Shown one piece after another: positions 53,612-62,508 of a stretch of DNA of 64,000 nucleotides. How positions within the stretch are numbered: the first letter of the stretch is position 1; each line of letters begins with the position of its first letter. The stretch is from the NCBI RefSeq assembly GCF_014202995.1, contig NZ_JACHIA010000003.1, forward strand, positions 558,001-622,000, written 5' to 3'. This DNA comes from Longimicrobium terrae. Its GTDB lineage: Bacteria > Gemmatimonadota > Gemmatimonadetes > Longimicrobiales > Longimicrobiaceae. The notes under the pieces are model-generated. The model saw only the letters and a list, made by a program, of their open reading frames with translations, did no database searches and had not been told where the DNA came from. A program made the position numbers and the translations under genes.

Positions 53612-54040
53612 TCAGAAGGTGAGGGGCTCGGGATTCTGCGCCTGGTGCGGATGCTCCGTCCCGGCGTACACCTTCAGCTTCTTGCGCATCTGGCGGCCGA
53701 GGGCGTTCTTGGGCATCATGCCCTTCACCGCAAGCTCAATCACCCGCTCGGGGTGCTTGGCCAGCATTTCGCGGAAGGGGATGAACTTTTCCCCGCCCAT
53801 GTAGCCGGTGTGCTTGAAGTAGGTCTTCTGGTCGGCCTTGTTGCCGCTCAGACGGACCTTGTCCGCGTTGATGACCACGACGTAGTCGCCGGTGTCCAGG
53901 TGCGGCGTGAAGATCGGCTTGTGCTTGCCGCGCAGAACGCGGGCAATCTCCGTCGCCACACGGCCGAGGATCTTGCCCCCGGCGTCGACGACGTACCACT
54001 TGTGCTCGATCTCGCCCGCCTTAACGGAATACGTCTTCAT
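53612..54040 (-). CDS. rplM: 50S ribosomal protein L13
   Basis: The product has 142 residues: [62 protein letters not shown] and [23 protein letters not shown]. Binds 23S rRNA early in assembly. GAGAGAG precedes the ATG. Its 5' leader carries an intrinsic-terminator-like hairpin (see 54112-54144). Confidence 0.98.
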   Translation of the reverse strand: MKTYSVKAGEIEHKWYVVDAGGKILGRVATEIARVLRGKHKPIFTPHLDTGDYVVVINADKVRLSGNKADQKTYFKHTGYMGGEKFIPFREMLAKHPERVIELAVKGMMPKNALGRQMRKKLKVYAGTEHPHQAQNPEPLTF

Positions 54041-54111
54041 TCTACTCTCTCGCGCCCAAGGCGCGGGCCTGTGCCGGCCTGTGCCGGCGGGTTCTGGTGT
54101 TCCGGACGAAA

Positions 54112-54144
54112 ACTCCGCTTCCGGCGCCGTGCCGGAGGCGGAGT
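54112..54144 (-). terminator. Terminator-like hairpin in the rplM leader
   Basis: Positions 54112-54125 pair with 54131-54144 in a 14-bp stem with one G-U pair and a 5-nt loop. The minus strand then reads TTTT. It lies between the promoter (54167-54195) and rplM, so it looks like an attenuator rather than an end terminator. Confidence 0.7.
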
Positions 54145-54166
54145 GGCGTGGTCGGGACAGACCGTC

Positions 54167-54195
54167 ACAATACAGGGTTCGGGCGAATGTGTCAA
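54167..54195 (-). promoter_or_regulatory. Strong sigma-70-type promoter for rplM-rpsI
   Basis: On the minus strand a perfect TTGACA (54190-54195), 17 nt, then TATTGT (54167-54172). Transcription would start near 54160, about 120 nt before the rplM ATG. Confidence 0.75.
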
Positions 54196-54397
54196 CCCAG
54201 GGCGGCGGGGATGGGCGGCAGAGGGGCGGGGGCGAGCGCCGGAGTGCTCGGCTCCAGGTGCTCGGTGCCCAGGGCAGGTCCCCAGCGATCCCCGGCAGCC
54301 GGTGGCATCGATGGCGCGCGCTTCCGGTCGTGCGACCGGTTCCGCGACGGACCGCGGGCGCGGCGAATCGGCGGAACGCCGGGGATCCAAAACAGCG

Positions 54398-54424
54398 GAG
54401 GGCGCACGATTCTCGTGCGCCCTC
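54398..54424 (-). terminator. Perfect hairpin after the sigma gene
   Basis: GAGGGCGCACGA pairs perfectly with TCGTGCGCCCTC over a 3-nt loop, 44 nt past the stop. Confidence 0.8.
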
Positions 54425-54467
54425 TCGTCATCAACCCCGGGCGAGGACAATCCTCGCGGTCCATCGA

Positions 54468-55325
54468 CTAGATCAGGAACGTCTCCAGGAAGCGCGCGCG
54501 GGACTGGTGGCGCAGGCGAAGCAGGGCTTTCTCCTTGATCTGCCGCACCCGCTCGCGCGTGATGCCGAAGCTTTCGCCAATCTGCTCCAGTGTCATGGGC
54601 TCCGTGTCGCCCAGGCCGAAGTACAGGCGCAGCACCTTGCTTTCGCGCTCGCTCAGCGTTCCCAGCGCGTCGTCGATCGTCCGCTTGAGCGCGTGCTCGT
54701 ACACCTCGTCGTCCGGGCCCGGCGACACCGTGTCGCTCAGGTAGTCCAGCAGCTGCCCGTCCTCCCCCGGAACCAGCGGCGCATCGAGCGACAGGTACAC
54801 CTGCGACATCGCCAGCGCGTGGCTGATCTCGTTTTCCGGCACCTCCAGCTCCGACGCGATCTCCTGCAGCGTGGGTTCGCGCCCCAGCTCCTGCGTGAGC
54901 GCGGAGCTGCGCTTGCCGATGCGGTGCACCGCCCCCGCCCGGCTCAGCGGCACCCGCACGATGCGCGACTGCTCCGCCAGCGCCTGCAGAATCGCCTGCC
55001 GGATCCACCAGACGGCGTAGGAGATGAACTTGATCCCCTTGGTCTCGTCGAACTTCCGCGCCGCCCGCATGAGGCCGATGTTGCCCTCGTTAATGAGGTC
55101 GGCCAGCGATACGCCCTGGTTCTGGTACTTCTTGGCCACCGCCACCACGAACCGCAGGTTGGCGCGCACCAGCCGCTCCAGCGACTCGGATTCTCCTTCG
55201 CGGATCCGCTGCGCCAGCCGGCACTCTTCTTCGCGGTTGATGAGCGGGTATACGCTGATCTCGCGGAGGTACTGGTCCAGCGACTCGGATTCGGCCGGAA
55301 GTTTCTTGGGCGGGCTGAAGGTCAT
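54468..55325 (-). CDS. Primary-type RNA polymerase sigma factor (RpoD/SigA family)
   Basis: The product has 285 residues from ATG 55325. Region 1.2 (SLDQYLREISVYPLINREEE), region 2 (LINEGNIGLMRAARKFDETKGIKFISYAVWWIRQAI), region 3 and region 4.2 (MTLEQIGESFGITRERVRQIKEKALLRLRH) are all present. Region 1.1 and the large non-conserved insert of E. coli RpoD are absent, so it could be either the housekeeping sigma or a group 2 relative. It should recognise TTGACA/TATAAT-type promoters, such as those at 54167 and 41214. Confidence 0.95.
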   Translation of the reverse strand: MTFSPPKKLPAESESLDQYLREISVYPLINREEECRLAQRIREGESESLERLVRANLRFVVAVAKKYQNQGVSLADLINEGNIGLMRAARKFDETKGIKFISYAVWWIRQAILQALAEQSRIVRVPLSRAGAVHRIGKRSSALTQELGREPTLQEIASELEVPENEISHALAMSQVYLSLDAPLVPGEDGQLLDYLSDTVSPGPDDEVYEHALKRTIDDALGTLSERESKVLRLYFGLGDTEPMTLEQIGESFGITRERVRQIKEKALLRLRHQSRARFLETFLI

Positions 55326-55516
55326 CGGCGTGCTCCGGGGGACGGAAGCTGGGGGCCGTTCGGGAGGACCCGGCGGAGATTGCGCCGAGAGGCGCGGTAC
55401 AGCGGAAGAGAAGCAGTGATCCCCGGGCGGGGACCACCTGCCACGGAACATGGAAAACCCGCCTTACCCTGTCAACCCCCCTTCACAAACCCGCGTGCCC
55501 GCTCGCAAAAAGATAC

Positions 55517-55547
55517 GGCGCGATCACTGGATTCCAGGATCGCGCCG
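55517..55547. terminator. Perfect 10-bp hairpin after lepB
   Basis: CGGCGCGATC pairs with GATCGCGCCG over an 11-nt loop. On the minus strand TATCTTTTTG follows, giving a canonical terminator for lepB. Confidence 0.85.
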
Positions 55548-55614
55548 CTATTTGTTTAGCACCTTTTGTCCCTTCCCATCGCCAGCCGCCCATCCCCTTC
55601 CCGCCGTTCCGGAA

Positions 55615-56400
55615 TCAGCGGATCACGTCGCCGATCCTCCCCCAGCGCACGCGCGTCAGCCAGTCGAACTGCTCGGTCAGGTCGTGCTGAAAGGAGTAGT
55701 AGACGAACATGGGGCGGCCGCGGATGGCGCGCGCGTCCAGGAAGCCCCAGTAGCGCGAATCCTCTGACCGGTCGCGGTTGTCGCCCAGCGCAAAGAACTT
55801 CCCCGCGGGCACCACCAGCGGTCCCCAGTTGTCGCGCGTGGGATGGTACGTCTTCCACGTGAGCCGGCGGTTCACCAGGTAGGCGAGCTGCCAGTCCATC
55901 TGCGGGTCCGCGGGGTCGCTCAGCGGATCGGTGTGGCGGGCGTACGGCTCCGTCATCTCCACGTGGTTGCGGTACAGCACCTTGTCGCGCATCTCCAGCG
56001 TGTCGCCCGGCGAGCCCACGATGCGCTTTACGTAGTTCTTGTGCGGATCGTGCGGGGGAAGAAAGACGATCACGTCCCCGCGGCGCGGCAGCGAAAAGGC
56101 GGGCAGGCGCTGGTGCGTCAGCGGGATCTCGGCGCCGTATACCGCCTTGTTCACCAGCAGAAAGTCGCCGACCAGCAGCGTGCCTTCCATGGACCCCGTG
56201 GGGATCTTGAAGGCTTCCACCGCAAAGGTGCGGATGACCAGAAAGAGGAGGATGGCGGTGCTGATCGCCTTGGTCCACTCCCACATCCACCGGCCGGTGC
56301 TCATCTGCCGCGGATCCACCGGCGCGGACGAGGAAGTGGACGGCCCGAGGGAGCCGCCCGCCGGGGCGTGAAAGGGATCGCTGTGCAGGTCGTCCATCAT
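55615..56400 (-). CDS. lepB: Signal peptidase I
   Basis: The product has 261 residues from ATG 56400 (a second ATG follows). One transmembrane helix (about 45-60). The catalytic Ser70 lies in KIPTGSMEGTLLVGDF and the Lys125 in KNYVKRIVGSPGDTLEM; box E is ALGDNRDRSEDSRYWGFL. It removes signal peptides from exported proteins at the outer face of the inner membrane. No close operon partner. Confidence 0.97.
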   Translation of the reverse strand: MMDDLHSDPFHAPAGGSLGPSTSSSAPVDPRQMSTGRWMWEWTKAISTAILLFLVIRTFAVEAFKIPTGSMEGTLLVGDFLLVNKAVYGAEIPLTHQRLPAFSLPRRGDVIVFLPPHDPHKNYVKRIVGSPGDTLEMRDKVLYRNHVEMTEPYARHTDPLSDPADPQMDWQLAYLVNRRLTWKTYHPTRDNWGPLVVPAGKFFALGDNRDRSEDSRYWGFLDARAIRGRPMFVYYSFQHDLTEQFDWLTRVRWGRIGDVIR

Positions 56401-56575
56401 GCTCTTGCCCAAGAGGCGGTCCCGCGCGGCCGTGGAGCCGGCCGCCGGACGGAATCCCGCGAACCTCACACTACCCCGCCCCATCCGCACCCGTTCCGCG
56501 CGCCGCACCGGCCGCGCCCCCCGGTGCGGCGGACAGCGGGCGGACGACGATCAACCACTGCCGTCCACCCGCCGA

Positions 56576-59215
56576 TCAGAACGGCAGGCCGAAGCCCGCG
56601 TACAGCCGCGTGACGTCTGCGCGCGCGTAGGTCAGCGTCACCACGCGCCCGGTCGTCTCGAACCACGCGCCGCCGCCCCACGACGGGTGCCAGTCGCCGG
56701 GCGATTCCCCGTCCAGCCACACGCGCCCGGCCTCGCCGAAGCCGAAGACGCCCACGCGGGCGCGCACCAGCACGTGCACCTGGCCCACCGGCTGCCGCAC
56801 CTCCGCCGCGCCGAACGCCGCCGCGTCGCCCGCGAAGCGCTGGTACGGAAAGCCGCGCAGTGACTCGCCGCCGCCCAGGTACGCCGCTTCCTGGAAGGGA
56901 TAGCCGCCGCGCACCACCGCGCCGCCCGCGCGCAACGCCAGCGAGGTGCCGCCGGCCAGCAGCGGCAGGTAGGCGCGGCCCTCCCCTTCCACGCGGGCGA
57001 ACGGGCCGCCCGCGTCGTGCGCCAGCGCCCGCGCACCGCCGCGCACCAGCCAGCCGCCGCGCGTTACCGGCAGCGTGTCGCGTGCGTCGATCTGCACGCC
57101 GCCCGCAAGGCCGGCCTCCACCAGTCCGTCGCCGCCGCGCAGGGGGGCGAGACGATCCGCGTCGTCGCGCGGGTCCATCCACCGCGCCACCGGGCCGATG
57201 GAGTAGGACGTGCGCGAGCCGGTCCATCCGTACCACCGCGCCTCCGCGTTCACCACGGAATGCGTGACCTCGTACTCCTCCTCGATGTCGCCCGGGGACT
57301 CGTTGCCCAGGCCGTGGAAGCGGATCACGTCGAACGTGCGCGCCCCCGCCACCAGGCGCAGCCCGTCGCGCGACGAGGTCCGGCGGAAGTCCGCGTCCGC
57401 CTCCACCCCGACCCCGTCCTCCAGCGGCGCGTACACGCCGCGCAGGCTGATCTCCCGCTTGTACGGCTGGCGGCGGAATCCGTACCGCGTCCACCGCGGC
57501 CCCGCGCCCAGCACCGGGCCCACGTTGGGCTGCCAGCGCGCGTACGGGGAAATGGGCGCGAAGTCCACGCCCCAGTCGCGCGGCGCGGGCGGGTTGCCGA
57601 ACAGCGAACGCGGCGCGGGGGGATCGTATGGACGGGTATCCACCTTGGTCCCGGGCCCGCGCACGAAGCGGTTGTCGCCGCGGTCGTCGTGGATGACGGT
57701 GGAGCGGGCGCCGGCCCGTCCGGAATCCGCCAGCACGTCGTCGCCACCGCCGCCGATCAGCCGAACCTGGATGGAGTTGGACGCCGTGCCCCGCACGACC
57801 GCCTGGTCATCCCCGCCCTGCAGGTACAGGCGCACCTCGCGCGTCTCCGACGGGACGAAGCGGCGGCGGAACCAGGTTCCGGGTACGCCCTCGCTGCGGA
57901 TCACGACGTCCACCGAACCGTCGGGCAGCCGCTGCACCTCCGCGCGCTCCTTTTCGTCCGTGGAGTGCACGTTCACGTCGCTGGCGAGAAGCGCGTAGAA
58001 CTGCCCCGCGGCTTCGCCCAGGTGGTCGCGGCGCGAGCGCAGCTGGCCGGCGAGGACCTCCGCGTTCAGCGGAATGTACTCCGCGGGCATCCGCCGCACC
58101 GCGCCCTCGATCACCGCGTCCGTCACCCGCCCCTTCACGAACGCCACCGCCGAGTCCCAGGCCGCGCGGTCCAGTTCCGACAGCAGCCGGCGGTCCAGGT
58201 CACCGCCCGTCTTCACCAGCCCCGGCACGTCCACGTAGTCCTCGTCCCACCGCGCAAACTGCGGCGCGGCGGCGCGCACCGGCAGGTTCAGCAGCCCGGC
58301 GTAGTCGTTGAACGCGTTGTCGCGGTCGCGCGGAATGGGACGCCACCGCCAGTTGTCGCCGCTCTTGTAGCCGGCCCACCGCCACTGGTCCAGGTGCCGG
58401 TCCCAGTCGCCCACCAGAATGTCCATCAGCCGCGCGACCAGGTACTCGCGCGCGTCCAGCCGCTCGCGCGGGTCTTCCTCCAGCCGCTCGAACAGGCGGT
58501 CCGTCCCGATTACCTTCTGGGCTCCGGCAAAGGCGGGAGCGCCGTCCTCGTCGTCCTCCGGGCGCAGCTCCACCCAGCCCAGCCGCCCGGCGAAGCGCTC
58601 GCGGTACTCGCCCAGAAACGCGTGGTCGGGCATCACGAACAGGCGGGGCTGCACGTGCAGGATCCCCACGGCGGTCAGCAGCGGGTCTACGACCAGCGCG
58701 GACGCGGGATGCTTGTTGGCCACCTCGTCCTGCGCCACCGTCTGCACCGGGCCGCCGCGCAGGTCCGGCGGCAGCCCGCGCGCGGGGTCCTTGTCCACCG
58801 AGCGGAACACGTATTCGCGCCCGTCGCGGCCCCGAAGCCGCAGCGATTCCGTCGCCAGCCCGCCGCCTTCCTGCTCCACCCGCAGCCCGCCGGCAAAGGT
58901 GTCCGGCGCCAGGACGGGGACGCGGATGGGCGTGGCCCACAGGTCCCGGTACGCGCCGCCCCACAGCGAGCGGTGAAAGGAGCCGACCTGATAGCGCGCG
59001 CCCGCCGCGACCGTCGCGGTCTGCTGCGCCGCGGCGGTGCTGGCCGCGGTGGCCAGCGCGAACGCCAGCGCCGCAGGGGAAAGGAGCCGCGCCGTGCGCC
59101 GGCGCTCCGCCGGAACGAATGCGCCGAGGGGGGCGGCGCCACCTCGCCCGCACCCGACCAGGCGACCGCCGGCACCACCCGGAACGCCAGCAGCAGGATC
59201 GCCAGCCATGTCCAT
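56576..59215 (-). CDS. Omp85-type outer-membrane barrel with kinase-like N-terminal domain
   Basis: The product has 879 residues from ATG 59215 (TTG 59251 and ATG 59209 are alternatives). A signal segment LLSPAALAFALATAASTAAA precedes AQQ at about 60. Residues about 85-330 contain EYVFRSVDKD, then LMDILVGDWDRHLDQWRW (270-274 DWDRH) and RPIPRDRDNAFND (297-302). This resembles the catalytic loop and metal-binding motif of HipA, CotH or FAM20-like kinases. Residues about 540-879 are a beta-barrel with the Omp85 L6-loop motif GGGESLRGFPYQRF and C-terminal LYAGFGLPF. POTRA domains are not recognisable. Kinase activity is inference; the barrel assignment is firmer. Confidence 0.72.
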   Translation of the reverse strand: MDMAGDPAAGVPGGAGGRLVGCGRGGAAPLGAFVPAERRRTARLLSPAALAFALATAASTAAAQQTATVAAGARYQVGSFHRSLWGGAYRDLWATPIRVPVLAPDTFAGGLRVEQEGGGLATESLRLRGRDGREYVFRSVDKDPARGLPPDLRGGPVQTVAQDEVANKHPASALVVDPLLTAVGILHVQPRLFVMPDHAFLGEYRERFAGRLGWVELRPEDDEDGAPAFAGAQKVIGTDRLFERLEEDPRERLDAREYLVARLMDILVGDWDRHLDQWRWAGYKSGDNWRWRPIPRDRDNAFNDYAGLLNLPVRAAAPQFARWDEDYVDVPGLVKTGGDLDRRLLSELDRAAWDSAVAFVKGRVTDAVIEGAVRRMPAEYIPLNAEVLAGQLRSRRDHLGEAAGQFYALLASDVNVHSTDEKERAEVQRLPDGSVDVVIRSEGVPGTWFRRRFVPSETREVRLYLQGGDDQAVVRGTASNSIQVRLIGGGGDDVLADSGRAGARSTVIHDDRGDNRFVRGPGTKVDTRPYDPPAPRSLFGNPPAPRDWGVDFAPISPYARWQPNVGPVLGAGPRWTRYGFRRQPYKREISLRGVYAPLEDGVGVEADADFRRTSSRDGLRLVAGARTFDVIRFHGLGNESPGDIEEEYEVTHSVVNAEARWYGWTGSRTSYSIGPVARWMDPRDDADRLAPLRGGDGLVEAGLAGGVQIDARDTLPVTRGGWLVRGGARALAHDAGGPFARVEGEGRAYLPLLAGGTSLALRAGGAVVRGGYPFQEAAYLGGGESLRGFPYQRFAGDAAAFGAAEVRQPVGQVHVLVRARVGVFGFGEAGRVWLDGESPGDWHPSWGGGAWFETTGRVVTLTYARADVTRLYAGFGLPF

Positions 59216-59503
59216 TGGATCGTCCACGTGAAAAGGAGATTGGAGGGTCAACGCCCGTAGAATCCAGACGAATGCAAATGAGGAGCCCGCACGAGAAAAC
59301 GGCGGGCGCGGCGGAATGAAACGAGGTCGGTGTCGATCGGGAGTGCGGCCGGACGCGGAGGAAGATCATCTTTCCCGAACGCGGCCATGGGCAGCGGGAG
59401 AAGGGACTCTCCTCGAACCGGGGTGCGGAATGACTCCGGCCGGGCGGCATGACGGGATGCAGCCCCGTATCCGGGAGTGGGATCCGCGGATCAACAGAAA
59501 AAG
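59216..59503. other. Gap between barrel gene and OMP 1: nothing assigned
   Basis: No gene, repeat or promoter could be supported here. An out-of-frame hydrophobic segment at the start of the Omp85-type gene is discussed as a finding. Confidence 0.4.
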
Positions 59504-59537
59504 AAAAGGAGGAGCGCCTTGCGGCGCCCCTCCTTTT
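59504..59537 (-). terminator. Terminator after OMP 1
   Basis: AAAAGGAGGAGCGCC pairs with GGCGCCCCTCCTTTT (one mismatch) over a 4-nt loop. The minus strand continues TTTCTTTTTC. Confidence 0.85.
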
Positions 59538-59562
59538 TTACTTCGGGCATTGCGCGTGGCGA

Positions 59563-60756
59563 TTACTCGCCGCGCACCGCACCCGCCTTGACGTCCACCT
59601 GGTACGGCTGGAACTCGCAGCCGGAGCGGACCGGGATGTAGATCACATCCGGGCTGCCCGTCGCGCCGTTCTCGGCGAACACGCTCACGCCCTGGTACTC
59701 GCCCGCACGGGTCACATCCGTGACGCCGAGCACGCGGGGCAGGCCGTACTTCACGTACCGGCGGCCCATGACCGTGACCGGTTCGTTGTTGATGAACCAC
59801 GTCGAGCTCGCGGCGTAGCCGGTCATGCTCGGCGTGCCACCCATGTAGGTGGTGTCACCCGTCTGCGTGTTGTACGTCGCAGACATGTTGCGCAGCGCAC
59901 CGTTCTCAACCACGCACACCTGGATGTCGCGCGTCGGCGACTGAGCCGGCGGCGGCGTCACCACGGTCGGCGGCGGCGGCGGCGGCGGGGGCGGCGGCGG
60001 CGGCGGGGGAGGAGGCGGCGGCAGCAGGTTGCCGAACGCAGCCTTCAGGCCCAGCACGAGGCGCGGCGTGAACGTGATCTTGTCCTCACCACCGACGTTG
60101 TCGTTGTCCGACACGTGCGCCGGCGAGTCGTAGCCGTGCACCGCCAGTTCGCCGAACAGGCCCAGCGCGGAGCCGATCGGGAACAGGTCGGCACCCACGC
60201 CGACCACACCCTGGCCGACCGTCGACAGGGTCGGGCGATCCGAGACGCAGACACCGTTGCTGATCCAGACCGGAACGGCCTGGCAGCCCGGGTACGTTCC
60301 GGTTCCGGCGATGTTGGCCGTGTAGCCGCCGCCGCCCAGGAAGAAGTACGTGCTGGCCATCAGGTTGCCGGCCGTTTCGCTCGCGGCGAACGGACGGAAC
60401 ACCAGGTCCAGGTCGTACAGGTAGCTGTTGACCGTGTAGTCGGTGTCGAAATCGACGTTGCTGTCTTCATCTTCCGGCATGTTCTGCGGCATGTACGCGC
60501 CGTGAACACGCAGACCCAGCGAGGGCGTGAAGAAGAAGGCACCGGTCGCGCCGAAGATGGGCGCGAACTCGGGGGCCCAGCTGGTGTCGTCGCCGCCGTT
60601 GGAGGTGCTGAACCACGGAGTGGTGTAGCTGCCACCGGCGTACACGCCCAGCTCGAACTGGCTGGCGCGGCGCATCATCATATCCTGCGCCGACGCTTCC
60701 CCCGCCCCCGCCGCCAGCACGGCTGCTGCCAGCGCAGACGTAGCGAGTTTTTTCAT
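59563..60756 (-). CDS. Outer-membrane barrel protein with proline linker, copy 1
   Basis: The product has 397 residues from ATG 60756, preceded by GGGAGAAAAGG. Signal peptide ends GEASAQ. Residues about 25-230 form an OmpA-like barrel (FELGVYAGGSYTTPWF, SWAPEFAPIFGATGAFFFTPSLGLRVHGAY, TFTPRLVLGLKAAFG). A run of 18 prolines follows. The last 130 residues form a domain ending PYQVDVKAGAVRGE with two Cys (VCVVEN and RSGCEF). OmpA proteins carry a peptidoglycan-binding domain after such a linker, but no OmpA signature is seen here. Almost identical to the next gene. Confidence 0.8.
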   Translation of the reverse strand: MKKLATSALAAAVLAAGAGEASAQDMMMRRASQFELGVYAGGSYTTPWFSTSNGGDDTSWAPEFAPIFGATGAFFFTPSLGLRVHGAYMPQNMPEDEDSNVDFDTDYTVNSYLYDLDLVFRPFAASETAGNLMASTYFFLGGGGYTANIAGTGTYPGCQAVPVWISNGVCVSDRPTLSTVGQGVVGVGADLFPIGSALGLFGELAVHGYDSPAHVSDNDNVGGEDKITFTPRLVLGLKAAFGNLLPPPPPPPPPPPPPPPPPPTVVTPPPAQSPTRDIQVCVVENGALRNMSATYNTQTGDTTYMGGTPSMTGYAASSTWFINNEPVTVMGRRYVKYGLPRVLGVTDVTRAGEYQGVSVFAENGATGSPDVIYIPVRSGCEFQPYQVDVKAGAVRGE

Positions 60757-61109
60757 CCTTTTCTCCCTAACAGGGTGATCGCGAACCTTCCCCACCACGG
60801 GGAACGAAACTTCGCGGCACGAGACCATACAAGAACGATGCCAACACAACTCACATTCACGGAGAATCGAGCCGGGCTCCACCTCCCCCACGGCCCAGTC
60901 CGTTGCCGCGCAACCGCTTGCAATAGCGCGAATCCATCCGCGCCCGTAATTCGCCCGTCATGCCGGTTGGCGGCCGCGCGTGTCATACCGACGCCCTCGG
61001 GTGGGGCAGAGGCCGAACATCCACGCCAGAATGGCACCGGCCGCGGCATGCAACGAACGTTCGAACTTTTGCACCGCTTTGCGTAGCGGCTGCGGCATCG
61101 GGGGGATGC
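60757..61109. other. Leader and gap of OMP 1
   Basis: A hairpin TTCCCC-5-GGGGAA (60787-60803) lies in the probable 5' leader. The rest of the 353 bp contains no supported feature; a promoter could not be assigned. Confidence 0.35.
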
Positions 61110-61144
61110 AAAAGGAGGGGCGCCATGTGGCGCCCCTCCTTTTT
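61110..61144 (-). terminator. Terminator after OMP 2
   Basis: AAAAGGAGGGGCGCC pairs perfectly with GGCGCCCCTCCTTTT over ATGT. It is the same module as that after OMP 1. Confidence 0.85.
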
Positions 61145-61169
61145 CACTTCCGGGCATTGCGCGTGGCGA

Positions 61170-62369
61170 TTACTCGCCGCGCACCGCACCCGCCTTGACG
61201 TCCACCTGGTACGGCTGGAACTCGCAGCCGGAGCGGACCGGGATGTAGATCACATCCGGGCTGCCCGTCGCGCCGTTCTCGGCGAACACGCTCACGCCTT
61301 GGTACTCGCCCGCACGGGTCACGTCGGTGACGCCGAGCACGCGGGGCAGGCCGTACTTCACGTACCGGCGGCCCATGACCATGACCGGTTCGTTGTTGAT
61401 GAACCACGTCGAGCTCGCGGCGTAGCCGGTCATGCTCGGCGTGCCACCCATGTAGGTGGTGTCACCCGTCTGCGTGTTGTACGTCGCAGACATGTTGCGC
61501 AGCGCACCGTTCTCCACCACGCACACCTGGATCTCGCGCGTCGGCTGCGTGACCGGCGGCTGCGGAGCCGGGGGCGGCGGCGGCGGCGGGGGAGGCGGCG
61601 GCGGCGGCGGCGGCGGGGGAGGAGGAGGCGGCAGCAGGTTGCCGAACGCAGCCTTCAGGCCCAGCACGAGGCGCGGCGTAAAGGTGATCTTGTCTTCAGC
61701 CGTGTTGCTGTCGTCCGACACGTGCGCCGGCGAGTCGTAGCCGTGCACCGCCAGCTCGCCGAACAGGCCCAGCGCGGAGCCGATCGGGAACAGGTCGGCG
61801 CCGACGCCCACCACACCCTGGCCAACGGTGGACAGCGTGGGGCTGTCCGACACGCACACGCCGTTGGTGATCCAGACCGGAACGGCCTGGCAGCCGGGGT
61901 AGTTGCCGCTTCCCGCGATGTTGGCCGTGTAGCCGCCGCCGCCCAGGAAGAAGTACGTGCTGGCCATCAGGTTGCCGGCCGTCTCGCTTGCGGCGAACGG
62001 ACGGAACACCAGGTCCAGGTCGTACAGGTAGCTGTTGACGACGTAGTCAGACTCGAAATCGACGTTGCTGTCCTCGTCTTCCGGCAGGTTCTGCGGCATG
62101 TACGCGCCGTGAACCCGCAGGCCCAGCGAGGGCGTAAAGAAGAACGCGCCCGTCGCGCCGAAGATGGGCGCGAACTCCGGGGCCCAGCTGGTGTCGTCGC
62201 CGCCGTTGGCCGACGTGCTGAACCACGGGGTGGTGTAACTTCCGCCGGCGTACACGCCCAGCTCGAAAGCGCTGGCGCGGCGCATCATCATGTCCTGCGC
62301 GCCCGCCTCCGCCGTGGTGCCCACCGCGAGAACCGCGGCGGCCAGGGCGGTTGTTGCCAATCTCTTCAT
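61170..62369 (-). CDS. Outer-membrane barrel protein with proline linker, copy 2
   Basis: The product has 399 residues. Signal peptide MKRLATTALAAAVLAVG, ending near AEAGAQ. Same barrel, linker and C-terminal domain as copy 1, but with 21 instead of 18 prolines, and differences concentrated in the signal peptide, a few barrel loops (for example HVSDDSNTAEDKITF against HVSDNDNVGGEDKITF) and the segment after the linker. The last 110 residues differ at one position (MVMGRR against TVMGRR). The two form a tandem duplication, each with its own terminator. Confidence 0.82.
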   Translation of the reverse strand: MKRLATTALAAAVLAVGTTAEAGAQDMMMRRASAFELGVYAGGSYTTPWFSTSANGGDDTSWAPEFAPIFGATGAFFFTPSLGLRVHGAYMPQNLPEDEDSNVDFESDYVVNSYLYDLDLVFRPFAASETAGNLMASTYFFLGGGGYTANIAGSGNYPGCQAVPVWITNGVCVSDSPTLSTVGQGVVGVGADLFPIGSALGLFGELAVHGYDSPAHVSDDSNTAEDKITFTPRLVLGLKAAFGNLLPPPPPPPPPPPPPPPPPPPPPAPQPPVTQPTREIQVCVVENGALRNMSATYNTQTGDTTYMGGTPSMTGYAASSTWFINNEPVMVMGRRYVKYGLPRVLGVTDVTRAGEYQGVSVFAENGATGSPDVIYIPVRSGCEFQPYQVDVKAGAVRGE

Positions 62370-62508
62370 CTGTCTTCTCCGAACCGGGTGTTGATCACAC
62401 TTCGCTTGCCATTCATCCGCGCCCGTACCGGGCCGCGGTCCCGCAGGGCGCAGCCCGCGCGCCCTTCCCTCCCCTGCCCGTCCGGCGCCGCCTGCTCGCC
62501 GGGATCCT

